A DNA stretch of 64,000 nucleotides, from the NCBI GenBank assembly GCA_902615915.1, contig CACMQQ010000006.1, positions 1 through 64,000 on the forward strand, in the 5' to 3' direction. This document shows, in pieces, positions 1 to 9,760 of this stretch (positions are counted from its first letter, which is position 1; each line of letters starts with the position of its first letter). Position numbers and translations under genes: made by a program. The notes beneath the pieces were generated by a model, which was not told the origin of the DNA, ran no database searches, and was given only the letters and a program-made list of their open reading frames with translations. Source of the DNA: an uncultured Fidelibacterota bacterium. GTDB lineage: Bacteria > Fidelibacterota > Marinisomatia > Marinisomatales > TCS55.

Positions 1-639
1 ATTGACGAATTGGATAAAGAGAAAATTCAGCGCTTTAACGATCTTTATGCCAAATTTAAAAAAAGAGAAAAGACGTTTTATCGTTATAAAGAAAAACTAA
101 AAATTGAGAAAAATGAATTAGATAATATTAAACAAGAACTCAAATTATTAGATCAAGATCTCTGTCATATAAAAAATACTTACTATTTTAAATGTTCACT
201 GGTTAGTTATAAAACTAGAGGTATTGAATATTTCAATCTCAGCATATTGCGATATAAGCAACCTCCAAAAAATTGTTCATTAGGAAGAGCAGCTGTTATG
301 AAAGAGCATTTACTTAAATTCTATAAAACGAATAAAAAACTTACATCAAGAATTCAAAAGGATTGGATGAAGTTTGTAAAAGTTGATTCTAATTTTGGCG
401 ACACCTATCATCGCATAAGCGATTTAATTTTAGAAAATCCTTTAAATTTTAAAAATATTACCATAAACAGACATGTTCTTTTTCCATTAGAACCTTTTGA
501 ATCAAAAGTTTCTATTCCCTTAATGATGACCAATAAAATGAGAATGAACCTTCGAATGATGGGCTATACCGATGAAGAACTGAAGCACATGCGACCAGAA
601 GAAGGGTGGGAAATAATTAAAAAAGATAATTTAGAATGA
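1..639 (+). CDS. Hypothetical protein, probably 5'-truncated by the window edge
   Basis: I do not recognise this protein. The frame is open to base 1, with a possible TTG start at position 10, so the true start may lie upstream. The first roughly 55 residues are rich in Lys and Glu with heptad-like spacing, suggesting a coiled coil. The rest is basic and soluble, with no signal peptide or membrane segment. It ends with an ATGA overlap onto the next gene, so the two are probably co-translated. It could be the tail of a mobile or defence module or a lineage-specific protein; nothing here decides. Confidence 0.6.
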   Translation: MDELDKEKIQRFNDLYAKFKKREKTFYRYKEKLKIEKNELDNIKQELKLLDQDLCHIKNTYYFKCSLVSYKTRGIEYFNLSILRYKQPPKNCSLGRAAVMKEHLLKFYKTNKKLTSRIQKDWMKFVKVDSNFGDTYHRISDLILENPLNFKNITINRHVLFPLEPFESKVSIPLMMTNKMRMNLRMMGYTDEELKHMRPEEGWEIIKKDNLE

Positions 640-1001
640 GTAAAAAAAAACAAAGCAAAAGATTGATTCATATTGATATATTAAATAAAACGCTAAACAC
701 TCGATCTGAAAATATAACCAGCGAACAACTCAGTTCAGTAAATAAGGTTATTCAGATCTTGGGTTTTATAACTAATGCTGAATATTCAAACATGTACAAA
801 ATATATGGTCGAGAAGAAGATGATCAATTTTTCGCAGATCTTACTGAATTTTTAATTCATGATGATAAGTGGCAAAATATTACGAATAAAAGAAGAGAGG
901 AATATGATAAACTAAAAAAACATTTACATGACACTAAAGGTCAAGATCTTAAAATTGATAAATATTTGTTCTTAATTGAAACCAAAATATTCAAAAAATA
1001 G
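636..1001 (+). CDS. Hypothetical small basic protein
   Basis: Unrecognised soluble protein of 121 aa. It starts with a poly-Lys/Gln stretch (KKKQSKR) and is otherwise helical in character, with no signal peptide or membrane segment. Its ATG overlaps the stop of the upstream gene (ATGA), which supports both the start and an operon. It is followed 7 bp later by, or overlaps, the next unknown gene. Confidence 0.6.
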   Translation: MSKKKQSKRLIHIDILNKTLNTRSENITSEQLSSVNKVIQILGFITNAEYSNMYKIYGREEDDQFFADLTEFLIHDDKWQNITNKRREEYDKLKKHLHDTKGQDLKIDKYLFLIETKIFKK

Positions 1002-1008
1002 TAGATCA

Positions 1009-1431
1009 ATGATTGAACAATTTGAAGTAGATATCATTAGAAAAGACTTTCTTGGCTTTGTAAAAACACATTATGTGAGCGCAGAAATTTTTGTACAGAT
1101 GCTTGAAGAGGCTAATAACAAAGAGCCTTTGCCTCATAAACAATTAGTTCATGATAAATGGCTAAGTACCTATACTGATATGAAGTATATTGGTTTTGAT
1201 AATGCCAATGATTTAGAATGTAGACTTAATCAAGCAGTTAAGGGTAGAAGCTTTATTGAGGTACAAGATTTTACTAATTTACTATTGGATTATGTATTTG
1301 ATAAGCTCGCTGATAGAGGATTAATGGATTTTGATGGGGATTTTACGACATTGCATTACATTATTAAAAGTGATGCGCGCAAATCAACTTTTCAAAATAA
1401 AATGCTAAAGGTGAAAATTAATGAAATATAA
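1009..1431 (+). CDS. Hypothetical soluble protein
   Basis: Unrecognised protein of about 140 aa. I chose the ATG at 1009, 7 bp after the previous stop. An upstream in-frame TTG at 976 would add 11 residues and overlap the previous gene by 26 bp, so it is less likely. It has no signal peptide or membrane segment and is rich in acidic and aromatic residues. It overlaps the aldo/keto reductase start by 11 bp, so the three unknown genes and the reductase look like one transcription unit. Confidence 0.6.
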   Translation: MIEQFEVDIIRKDFLGFVKTHYVSAEIFVQMLEEANNKEPLPHKQLVHDKWLSTYTDMKYIGFDNANDLECRLNQAVKGRSFIEVQDFTNLLLDYVFDKLADRGLMDFDGDFTTLHYIIKSDARKSTFQNKMLKVKINEI

Positions 1432-2413
1432 AATTTTAGGAAAAACAGGGATAGAGGTTTCTGAGCTTTGCATGGGAACGATGTCATTTGGAGGTCATGC
1501 AGATGAAAAAGAATCTGCTAAAATGTTCAATCAGTGCCGTGATGCAGGAATAAATTTTTTTGATTGCGCTAATGTATATGAAAAAGGGAAATCCGAAACC
1601 ATACTTGGCAAACTTATAAGCGGCAGTCGCAATGATCTAGTGATTACTAGTAAAGTTTATTTTCCAACCAGCAATGACGTGAACGCACGAGGCAATACGC
1701 GCAAGAATATTATGAACTCAATCAATGAAAGTCTTAAACGACTTAATACAGAATATATTGATCTTTATTTTCTTCATAGGTTTGATGATCTGACGCCTAT
1801 TGAAGAGACAATGAGAGTTTTAGATGATCTAGTTAGAACTGGCAAAATTCTATATTTAGGTGCAAGCAATTTCGCTGCATGGCAAATTGCTAAATCAATT
1901 GGCATTTCGGAAAAAAACTGCTGGAATAGATTTGAGTGTATACAGCCTATGTATAATTTAGTAAAAAGGCAAGCTGAGGTTGAGATCTTGCCAATGGCAA
2001 TATCAGAAAATATAGGTGTAATTAACTATTCTCCAACAGGAGGAGGATTGCTATCGGGCAAATATGCTAAAGATAATCAACCATCAAGAGGACGATTAAT
2101 TGAAAATGAAATGTACAAAATTAGATACAATGAACCTGAAATGTTTGAGATAGCTGAAAGATTTACTTTGTTATCAAAAAAATATGGGCACTCTCCAATA
2201 AGCCTTGCAATAGCATGGGCAAGTAGTCATCCAGCAATAACATCCCCCATAATTGGAGGAAGGAATACTGAACAATTGAAAGATTCTTTAAATTCTGTCA
2301 AGATAGAAATGACAACCGATTTAAGACAAGAAATAACGAATTTAAGTCCAAATCCTGGTGTTGCTACTGACAGAAATGAAGAGAGCACAGAGCATAATTA
2401 CGGCCAAAGATAA
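1421..2413 (+). CDS. Aldo/keto reductase family oxidoreductase
   Basis: NADPH-dependent aldo/keto reductase of typical length (330 aa), folding as a TIM barrel in the cytoplasm. The catalytic tetrad is visible: Asp48 and Tyr53 in FFDCANVYEKG, Lys78 in ITSK and His119 in LYFLHRFD. The C-terminal cofactor region ends with SPIIGGRNTEQL, as in the YajO/IolS-like subgroup, whose substrates are usually unknown aldehydes or ketones. The start overlaps the upstream unknown gene by 11 bp. The substrate cannot be named from the sequence. Confidence 0.92.
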   Translation: MKYKILGKTGIEVSELCMGTMSFGGHADEKESAKMFNQCRDAGINFFDCANVYEKGKSETILGKLISGSRNDLVITSKVYFPTSNDVNARGNTRKNIMNSINESLKRLNTEYIDLYFLHRFDDLTPIEETMRVLDDLVRTGKILYLGASNFAAWQIAKSIGISEKNCWNRFECIQPMYNLVKRQAEVEILPMAISENIGVINYSPTGGGLLSGKYAKDNQPSRGRLIENEMYKIRYNEPEMFEIAERFTLLSKKYGHSPISLAIAWASSHPAITSPIIGGRNTEQLKDSLNSVKIEMTTDLRQEITNLSPNPGVATDRNEESTEHNYGQR

Positions 2414-2430
2414 TGAAAAGCTTAAGAAGA

Positions 2431-2506
<76 letters not shown>

Positions 2507-2573
2507 ATCCAAATTGAATGCAAAATTAGTTGTAGCGAAGTTGCAGTTACAAGCAATAATCTAAAAGATTTAA

Positions 2574-3941
2574 TTAAAATAGATATGCAGTATTGATAAA
2601 AATCTTTTTAGCGCTAACAGATTCAATTGCCTCTGATGGCACATAAATATCTGATGATATTTTATCCCAATTTGAATTAACTAGCGTTGCATTTATTAAG
2701 ATGTTTGAACTAAGCGGAAATCCAATGCCAAATGAAATTCGTTCAATAGCTTCCTCTTGCATAGAAGATTTTTCTGGCGAAGGTGTTTCATTGTAACCAA
2801 CTCGAATATTCAAACCAAAAGTATCTGAAATTTTTAATAAGTATTCAGCTCCAATCTTTACTTGCATCGTTAGGCCATAATCTTTCGCTAAAAATATATT
2901 TTCACTTTGAAAGTATTCAAAATCCTCAGAAAGATCATCAATGCCTTTTAAATCAAATTTAGTTTTTGACCAATCTTTCATTTTGAAGCCACTTGAGATA
3001 ATAAAATCATTTATTTTAAAAGCTAAGCCAAAATCTATTACCATAGGTGTTTTTATTCTGTATACATAATATCCACTCTCATTGACATTGAATTCTTCGT
3101 CATTGTCAAATATCATTTTTTCGCTGGTAGCATGCTGTTCTTCTATATTAATGGTCATGGGAAGTGACAATGATAGCCCAAATTGCAAATTATCAGAAAC
3201 AATCGCTTTGAGTCCACCCGTTAAATTCCATGATCGAATATCTGTTATTAATTTTTGATCAAGATTGTAAGTTTTAAAATCTGATGGATATACATTGTAA
3301 ATGTCTTTGTCATCTTTTTGAATAAATCTAAAATCATAACTCTCATCACCTACTACTCTTGATAAAGAAAGGCCTCCAGATAAATTTTCTGCAAGCGCAA
3401 TACCAAATGAAAAAGACCACATATTCAATGACCCGGTGTTTGCTATTAACTCTTCTCTAAATACATTATTTGAAAAAAGCACATTATTACCATTGATAGG
3501 AAATGTAAGACCATTATCGGTATTACTAAATCCAGAAAAAGAAACCAACTGGTCATAGTGTATAAGGCGATTAAAGCCCATTCCTAAAACGAGGCTACCT
3601 CTAATAGTAGGGATTGGAAAAGTTATACCAAAGCCATTCAGCCTTCCTACTTTCAGAGGATTTTCCTTTATTTGATTCAAATAATTAATACTATTGTTAT
3701 AATCCAAACTGTAAGTCTCAACATAGACCACACCACTTTTAATACTAGCTAATCCAGCTGGATTCCAATACATTCCTGAAGGGTCATTCCCCAGCGACGT
3801 ATATGCTCCTCCCATTGATAAAGAACGTGCCCCAAAACCAATCTCATTTTCTAAAAAATGGATTGCCTCAGCTGCAGATTGTGATTTTAGATTTATAAAA
3901 AATGATAAAAATAGTAAAAGTCGTTTTGAAACGCTTAACAT
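2574..3941 (-). CDS. PorV/UPF0164-like outer-membrane beta-barrel protein
   Basis: A 455 aa outer-membrane protein with an N-terminal signal sequence (hydrophobic LLLFLSFFI, then SQSAAEA). The family hallmark follows: a glycine-rich GARSLSMGGAYTSLGND segment then YWNPAGLA, as in PorV/PorQ and FadL/TraF-like barrels. The rest is alternating beta-strand sequence ending in aromatic Phe. PorV shuttles T9SS cargo, but most homologues in this lineage are uncharacterised. The gene sits 28 bp downstream of a lipoprotein gene and is probably co-transcribed. It is longer and more divergent than the two barrels inside the sugar loci. Confidence 0.75.
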   Translation of the reverse strand: MLSVSKRLLLFLSFFINLKSQSAAEAIHFLENEIGFGARSLSMGGAYTSLGNDPSGMYWNPAGLASIKSGVVYVETYSLDYNNSINYLNQIKENPLKVGRLNGFGITFPIPTIRGSLVLGMGFNRLIHYDQLVSFSGFSNTDNGLTFPINGNNVLFSNNVFREELIANTGSLNMWSFSFGIALAENLSGGLSLSRVVGDESYDFRFIQKDDKDIYNVYPSDFKTYNLDQKLITDIRSWNLTGGLKAIVSDNLQFGLSLSLPMTINIEEQHATSEKMIFDNDEEFNVNESGYYVYRIKTPMVIDFGLAFKINDFIISSGFKMKDWSKTKFDLKGIDDLSEDFEYFQSENIFLAKDYGLTMQVKIGAEYLLKISDTFGLNIRVGYNETPSPEKSSMQEEAIERISFGIGFPLSSNILINATLVNSNWDKISSDIYVPSEAIESVSAKKIFINTAYLF

Positions 3942-3969
3942 GAATAAATAGAGATATTATGGAGTATTT

Positions 3970-4596
3970 TTAATTTCTTCTAGTAGTTCTGCGACCGCTA
4001 CTAGAGGACGATCTGGAAGAACTTGAAGATCGTGTGCTTGAAGCACCGTAGGATCGGCTGGAAGAATTATTAGATCCGCTGTAATATGAAGAAGAACTGT
4101 TGTTTTGAGTTCCAGTGTAAGAACTACGCCTAATTTCAAGATTCGTTTTTGCCTGTTGAGCTCTTTTCTGAAGCATTCTCTTATTGAATTGTCTCAATTC
4201 TTCTTCCCCAACAGGTACAAACATTGAGTAACCACCAATGGTATAATTGTAACCGTATGGGTTGTAGCCGTAACCATTGTAATAATTGCCACCATACATG
4301 TTGTATGGACTGTACATGTAATAAGGATTATAAAAACTATTATATCCAGCATAACCAGAAAATGGACTAAACCTATTTTGCATAGATGAGTATGCCAATG
4401 GCAATCCTGAACCCTGATCCTGAGCGTATCTGGATAGATCTGGTCTCATGACAGTTGCTGAATAATCATTGTAAAAGCTTTGTTCTTCATCAACGATACT
4501 TGGATCAGGATAAAAAACAGCAAGCTGGGTATAACACCCTTGCATTACCATAAATATTCCAAAAATAGTAAGTAGTGATGTAATTTTGCTTTTCAT
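3970..4596 (-). CDS. Low-complexity Tyr/Gly/Ser-rich lipoprotein
   Basis: Predicted lipoprotein of 208 aa with hydrophobic leader and lipobox MQGC (Cys21). The middle is dominated by Tyr, Gly, Asn and Pro in short YNPYGYN-like units. The last 50 residues are almost pure Ser/Arg/Tyr and end in a basic RRTTRRN. No enzymatic domain is visible. The composition suggests an envelope structural or surface protein. It precedes the PorV-like gene on the same strand with a short gap. Function unknown. Confidence 0.7.
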   Translation of the reverse strand: MKSKITSLLTIFGIFMVMQGCYTQLAVFYPDPSIVDEEQSFYNDYSATVMRPDLSRYAQDQGSGLPLAYSSMQNRFSPFSGYAGYNSFYNPYYMYSPYNMYGGNYYNGYGYNPYGYNYTIGGYSMFVPVGEEELRQFNKRMLQKRAQQAKTNLEIRRSSYTGTQNNSSSSYYSGSNNSSSRSYGASSTRSSSSSRSSSSSGRRTTRRN

Positions 4597-4646
4597 TTCA
4601 AAAACTTACAAATTTTTTTATTAATTCAAAAGAAAAGTCATTTTCA

Positions 4647-6782
4647 TTACTCTTTAATTCCTGCAAGATCAAGAACGAAAGCATATTCAAGAGCAACTTC
4701 ACGATATCTTCTGAACCTTCCCGATTTACCCCCGTGGCCCGCGTCCATATTCATGTGCAAATATAATCTATTATCTCCAACCCAGTTATCCCTTAGCTTT
4801 GCAACGTACTTCAGCGGCTCCCAATACTGCACTTGAGAATCAAAAAAACCTGATGTTACCAGCATATTTGGATAGGCTTTATTTTCTATTTGATCATAAG
4901 GAGAATATGAAAGCATGTAATCATAGTACTCTTTCTCTTCAGGGTTGCCCCATTCATCCCACTCACCAGAAGTAAGAGGAATAGTAGCATCTAACATGGT
5001 TGTGACTACATCAACAAAAGGCACTGCACATATTGCACCCTTCCACAGGTCTGGCTCCATATTGACGACTGCTCCTATAAGTAATCCACCTGCGCTACCT
5101 CCCTCAATAAATAATTGATCTTTGTCTGTATAGCCCTCATTAATTAAATATTTACCTGCGTCAATGAAGTCGTAAAATGTATTCTTCTTATTTAACATCT
5201 TTCCATCATCGTATGACTTTCTACCATAAATTTGACCTCCCCTAACATGTGCTATCGCATAGACAAAACCCCTGTCAAGCAGACTTAGTCTAACTGAACT
5301 AAAATATGGATCGATAGTTGATCCATAGGACCCGTATGCATACAATAGTAAGTTTCGCGACTCAACTTTCTTTAAATCCTTCTTATACACTATTGAAATT
5401 GGTACCTTCTCACCATCTCTTGCGATTGCATACAATCTTTCAGACTCATAATTATTTTGATCATATCCCCCTATAACTTCTTGCTGTTTCATTAGGGTTA
5501 ATTGACCGCTATCCATATTATAATCATAGGTGGAGCTTGGGGTTAGCATTGATGAATAACTATAGCGGAGAACATTGGTGTTGAATTCCCTGTTTGTAGA
5601 AATACGTGATGTATAAGTGCTTTCTCCAAAATCAAGATACTCATCTTTCCCTGTTTTTTGATGAATTATTCTAAGCCCTCTTAATCCATCTTTTCGTTCA
5701 TTGATAACCAGGTGATCTTTAAATATCTCCATATCTAGTAGATGAACATCATCGCGATGAGGTATGACCTCTTTCCAATTTTTTTTGCTAGTTTTGGTTT
5801 CAGATGTTTCCATTAATCTGTTATTTTTCGCACCCCAATTGGATATGATATAAAATTTATCTTGGTAATGATCGATGGAGTATTCATGCTCTTTTTCTCT
5901 AGGAGAAAAATTCACGAAATCCCCATCTGGCTTATCAGCATTTAAAATGTGAAAATCGCTAACCAGAGTACTTTGATTATAGATTATGATATAATCTCCA
6001 GACTTTGAGCGATATACTCCATTGTAAAAAGTGTCGTCTTTCTCGTGATAGACCATTTCATCAGATTTGCTATCGGAACCTAATCTATGACGCCATATTT
6101 TTTCAGATAAAAGCGTGACATCATTTTTTGAAGTATAAAAAACGGTTCTATTGTCATTAGCCCAAGCTACACTTCCCGATGAATTTGAAATAGCATTCTG
6201 AATGGTCTCACCGGTGAGCAAATTTTTAAAATGCACCGTATATATTCTCCTGCTTACATAGTCTGTACTGTAGGCCAACCATTCATTATTGGGACTTACA
6301 CTCCAACCACCTACCGCAAAATAATCTTTTCGATGAGCCAAAATATTTTGGTCCAAAATTATTTCCTCATCGGAGTCCAGAGTTCCTTTTTTTCTACAAT
6401 TAATGGCATATTCTTTACCAGGTTCATATTTGGTATAATAAAAATAACCATTACTAAAATAGGGAACTGATTCATCATCTTTTTTTATTCTGCCAACAAT
6501 TTCATCGAAAAGCTTATCCTGGAATTTATTTGTATGTTTTAGGCTTTCTTGAGTATAAATATTTTCATTATCTATATAATCGACTACTTTTTGGGTTTTT
6601 TCATCATAGTTTTCTGCTTTTTTTTGATCATCGGTAAGTCTCATCCAATAATAATCATCCACGCGCACATCGTTGTGCTTGATCATCTCGTAAGGTTGTT
6701 TTTCCGCAATGGGAGGAGTTACTGAATTATTCATACAGCTAGTTAAGAAAATGACTGATAATAAAGTTAAAAACTGTTTCAT
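4647..6782 (-). CDS. ptrB: Oligopeptidase B-like S9 serine peptidase, lipoprotein
   Basis: Prolyl-oligopeptidase family (S9A) enzyme of 711 aa, with an N-terminal beta-propeller and a C-terminal alpha/beta-hydrolase domain. The catalytic triad is readable: Ser563 in GGSAGG, Asp648 in GFFDSQVQYWEP and His683 in DAGHGG. The RGG...GRKSYDDGKMLNKKNTF stretch before the nucleophile is the oligopeptidase B pattern, which cleaves after Arg/Lys in short peptides. It starts with a lipobox (LTSC, Cys16), so it is probably periplasmic or membrane-tethered rather than cytosolic. It is separated by about 80 bp from the next upstream gene on the same strand. Confidence 0.9.
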   Translation of the reverse strand: MKQFLTLLSVIFLTSCMNNSVTPPIAEKQPYEMIKHNDVRVDDYYWMRLTDDQKKAENYDEKTQKVVDYIDNENIYTQESLKHTNKFQDKLFDEIVGRIKKDDESVPYFSNGYFYYTKYEPGKEYAINCRKKGTLDSDEEIILDQNILAHRKDYFAVGGWSVSPNNEWLAYSTDYVSRRIYTVHFKNLLTGETIQNAISNSSGSVAWANDNRTVFYTSKNDVTLLSEKIWRHRLGSDSKSDEMVYHEKDDTFYNGVYRSKSGDYIIIYNQSTLVSDFHILNADKPDGDFVNFSPREKEHEYSIDHYQDKFYIISNWGAKNNRLMETSETKTSKKNWKEVIPHRDDVHLLDMEIFKDHLVINERKDGLRGLRIIHQKTGKDEYLDFGESTYTSRISTNREFNTNVLRYSYSSMLTPSSTYDYNMDSGQLTLMKQQEVIGGYDQNNYESERLYAIARDGEKVPISIVYKKDLKKVESRNLLLYAYGSYGSTIDPYFSSVRLSLLDRGFVYAIAHVRGGQIYGRKSYDDGKMLNKKNTFYDFIDAGKYLINEGYTDKDQLFIEGGSAGGLLIGAVVNMEPDLWKGAICAVPFVDVVTTMLDATIPLTSGEWDEWGNPEEKEYYDYMLSYSPYDQIENKAYPNMLVTSGFFDSQVQYWEPLKYVAKLRDNWVGDNRLYLHMNMDAGHGGKSGRFRRYREVALEYAFVLDLAGIKE

Positions 6783-6860
6783 CGCTATCTCCGCTTTTTG
6801 TAATAGTATTGCTAATTGTAATTAAATCAAACAAATATGAATCCTGGATAATGTATAAAA

Positions 6861-8699
6861 TTACCAACCAATTCCATAATCTTCGCCAAAGTTTGATGAT
6901 CCTCCCCACATCGTTCCATTTTTATGGTCGAACCAAATTGCATTGATCGGGCCTGATGTTAATCTTCTAGTTACAACATTATAGCCTTTAGATCTCAAAT
7001 CCTTAATAACCCAAGGAGGAGTATCGTCTCGCACAACTATTCTTCCAGCTTCTTTACTATGGGTTCCAAAAGAACTATACATTTGATAACTGTTCACATT
7101 TGCAGCTTCTGCAGCTTCTTGTACATTCATTTCAAATTCAACCATATTAAGAAAAAATTGCAAAAGATTTTGATCTTGTGTATCTCCACCTTGAACTGCA
7201 AATGACAAAAAAGGTTTTTTATCTTTGATTGCTAATGCCGGTGTTAATGTTGCTCTAGGACGTTTTCCAGGCTCAATAACATTATACGGATTCTCATCCT
7301 CATAAAGCACAAAACTCTGAGCACGCTGACTAAGGCCAATACCGGTATTTCCTGCTATGACGGCAGGTATCCAGCCACCACTTGGGGTTATTGAAACAAT
7401 CCATCCATCTTTATCAGCAGTTTGAATGGTTGTTGTTCCAAGGTTAAATTCTTTTTCCATACTTGAAAAATCTTGACTACCATCATTAGGATTTAAACGT
7501 TTGTTGTCATCTCCCCAATTTTTCAGAATATTCAGATATGGGTTCTTACCTCCCCTTTGAAATTTATATGGGTCGCCTGGTTTTATTTTCGGATCATTAT
7601 TTTTACCATCGATCTCTTTGATTCTTGATAAGGCATATTTTTTTGACAACAATCCTTTGATAGGCTCTTCTGGCGGGAAGTATGGATCACCATAATAAAA
7701 GTCCCGATCGGCAAAAGCCATACTCATTACTTGGTATAGTGTATGGATGTATCTAGTAGAATTATAACCCATTGATTTTAGATCAAATTCCTCGAGCATG
7801 TTCAATGATTGCAACATGGCTGGACCTTGAACCCAATGGGTTAATTTATAAACTTCAATTCCTTTGTAGTCGATCATCACAGGTTCTTCAAGTATAACTT
7901 TCCAATTAGCAAGATCTTCCTTGGTGATTAGTCCCCCTTGCTCCTGTGTAGATCTTGCAATCTCTTCTGCAATATCACCTTTATAAAATCTATCATTTGC
8001 TGCATATATCGCTTCTTTTCTAGACATTCCTTTCGCTAGAGCCAGATCTTCAGCTTCTATCAGTTTATTGAGCGTATTATACAGATCTAACTGTCTAAAA
8101 ATTTCACCAGGGCTGGGTGCTGAGCGTTCGCCTTTATTAACTAAAAAAATCTTTTTTGAATAAGGCCATTCAGATATTCTTTCTTTATGTCTTTCGATCG
8201 CGTTAGCTGCCTGCGCTTCCATTGGATATCCTTCTGCCATATCTAAAGCCGGTCTTAAAACTTCTTTTAAAGACATAGTGCCATACTCTGCAAGCATGGT
8301 CATTAGTCCGCCTGGTGTTCCAGGCGTCACGGCAGACAAGGGACCGTACTGCGGTGGATAATTCAACTCTTTTTCTTTGTAAAAATTGGCTGTGGCCCCA
8401 CTAGGTGCAACACCTAACGCATTTATACCAATAACTTTTTTTGTCAAAGGGTTATAGACAAGGGCTTGCGTTTCACCGCCCCAACTCAAAACATCATACA
8501 TAGTACATGTAGCAGCTAGCATTGCACATGCTGCATCAACAGCATTGCCACCATTTGAGAAAATGCGTGCTCCTGCTGTTGCCCCCAAAGGTTTGCCGGT
8601 AATTGCGACCCAATCTTTAGCATGAATTACTGGTTTGTTCGTTCTTTGAGCTGTTAAACAAAAACACAAACACAAAATAGCTATTATAAAGTTTTTCAT
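6861..8699 (-). CDS. ggt: Gamma-glutamyltranspeptidase (Ntn hydrolase), secreted
   Basis: Periplasmic or secreted Ntn hydrolase of 612 aa that transfers or hydrolyses gamma-glutamyl groups, for example from glutathione. A signal peptide (about 17 residues, ending LTAQ) precedes the large subunit with SNGGNAVDAACA. The autoprocessing and nucleophile Thr is most likely Thr422 in GTTTIQTADKDGW, followed by the small subunit with PSGGW and RPRATLTPALA. Full family length, no visible damage. It is 9 bp from the trhO stop on the same strand, so it is likely translated with that gene. Confidence 0.92.
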   Translation of the reverse strand: MKNFIIAILCLCFCLTAQRTNKPVIHAKDWVAITGKPLGATAGARIFSNGGNAVDAACAMLAATCTMYDVLSWGGETQALVYNPLTKKVIGINALGVAPSGATANFYKEKELNYPPQYGPLSAVTPGTPGGLMTMLAEYGTMSLKEVLRPALDMAEGYPMEAQAANAIERHKERISEWPYSKKIFLVNKGERSAPSPGEIFRQLDLYNTLNKLIEAEDLALAKGMSRKEAIYAANDRFYKGDIAEEIARSTQEQGGLITKEDLANWKVILEEPVMIDYKGIEVYKLTHWVQGPAMLQSLNMLEEFDLKSMGYNSTRYIHTLYQVMSMAFADRDFYYGDPYFPPEEPIKGLLSKKYALSRIKEIDGKNNDPKIKPGDPYKFQRGGKNPYLNILKNWGDDNKRLNPNDGSQDFSSMEKEFNLGTTTIQTADKDGWIVSITPSGGWIPAVIAGNTGIGLSQRAQSFVLYEDENPYNVIEPGKRPRATLTPALAIKDKKPFLSFAVQGGDTQDQNLLQFFLNMVEFEMNVQEAAEAANVNSYQMYSSFGTHSKEAGRIVVRDDTPPWVIKDLRSKGYNVVTRRLTSGPINAIWFDHKNGTMWGGSSNFGEDYGIGW

Positions 8700-8708
8700 C
8701 TTTTTCCC

Positions 8709-9734
8709 TTAATTTGAATTTAATGCCCTCATTGAATACCTTTTTTTGTATACAATTTTGTTGGGGTCTTTTCTAAATTTTTTTCGTTCATTCTCTGATA
8801 ACTTTGAAAAATTCATGCAATCTTTTGAACAACATCCTAAAAATTCCTTTTCACAATCCTTACATTGGATAAATAAAACGTGGCAAGCATCATTATTACA
8901 ATCCTTGTGATCATCTGATCGCATACCGCACTGATAGCAATTGCCAATGATATCAGAAGTTACTCTTTCACCCATCCTAGCATCAAAAACAAAATTCTTT
9001 CCTTTAAATTTTGATTTGATTTTTTTTGATCTGACCTCATGGGCGTAATTGATAATACCGCCAGATAGTTGATAAACGTCTTCAAATCCATTTTGAATCA
9101 AATATGAACTTGCTTTTTCACAGCGAATACCTCCTGTGCAATATAAAAGAACAGGATCTTTTTTATGAGATTTTATTAAATCCTTGACTGCAGGCAATAG
9201 CTCGCGAGAAGTTGCAACATTAGGTGCAATTGCACTTTCAAATCTTCCAACTTCGCTTTCGTAATAATTTCTCATATCAACAACAACAGCATTATGTTGA
9301 TCTATCTTTTCATTAAAACCTTGGGGACTGAGATGTTTACCAACCACTTCCATGTCTACATCATTGTCATCGACATTGTAAGCAACTATCTCTTTTTTGA
9401 CCTTGACGATAAGCTTTAGAAATGAATTTCCATCTTCAATCGCTTTTTTAAACTGAAGTTTCTTTAGCTTTTCTAGCCGACTTAAACTATCTTTAAAAAT
9501 GGTCCAATTATGCTCAGGAATACTAAGTTGAGCATTTATTCCTTCATTCGCAATATAAATCCTTCCTAAAACATTGTTCTTTGAGCAAAGTTTATATAGT
9601 CTATCTCTAAATTTCTCTGGCTGATCGATAGTTACGTACTTATAAAATGAATACGTTACTCTTTTAAAATTCTCTTTTTGAAGATCGGCTTTTAGCTCTT
9701 CTATACTTTTTTTATTATAAAGATATTCTTTCAT
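8709..9734 (-). CDS. trhO: tRNA uridine(34) hydroxylase TrhO (rhodanese-like, YceA family)
   Basis: Rhodanese-domain enzyme of 341 aa that installs 5-hydroxyuridine at tRNA wobble position 34. The N-terminal acylphosphatase-like region contains GRIYIANEGINAQLS (about 57-71). The rhodanese domain follows with catalytic Cys199 in LLYCTGGIRCEKAS. The C-terminal region (about 265-306) is Cys-rich (CYQCG, CHVLF, CKDC, CCSKDC), as usual for the long form. The cytosolic product, family and length all agree. It lies just upstream of ggt with a 9 bp gap and 26 bp downstream of the reductase gene. Confidence 0.93.
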   Translation of the reverse strand: MKEYLYNKKSIEELKADLQKENFKRVTYSFYKYVTIDQPEKFRDRLYKLCSKNNVLGRIYIANEGINAQLSIPEHNWTIFKDSLSRLEKLKKLQFKKAIEDGNSFLKLIVKVKKEIVAYNVDDNDVDMEVVGKHLSPQGFNEKIDQHNAVVVDMRNYYESEVGRFESAIAPNVATSRELLPAVKDLIKSHKKDPVLLYCTGGIRCEKASSYLIQNGFEDVYQLSGGIINYAHEVRSKKIKSKFKGKNFVFDARMGERVTSDIIGNCYQCGMRSDDHKDCNNDACHVLFIQCKDCEKEFLGCCSKDCMNFSKLSENERKKFRKDPNKIVYKKRYSMRALNSN

Positions 9735-9760
9735 TGTGAAAAATAAAATTAAAGTTTTGG

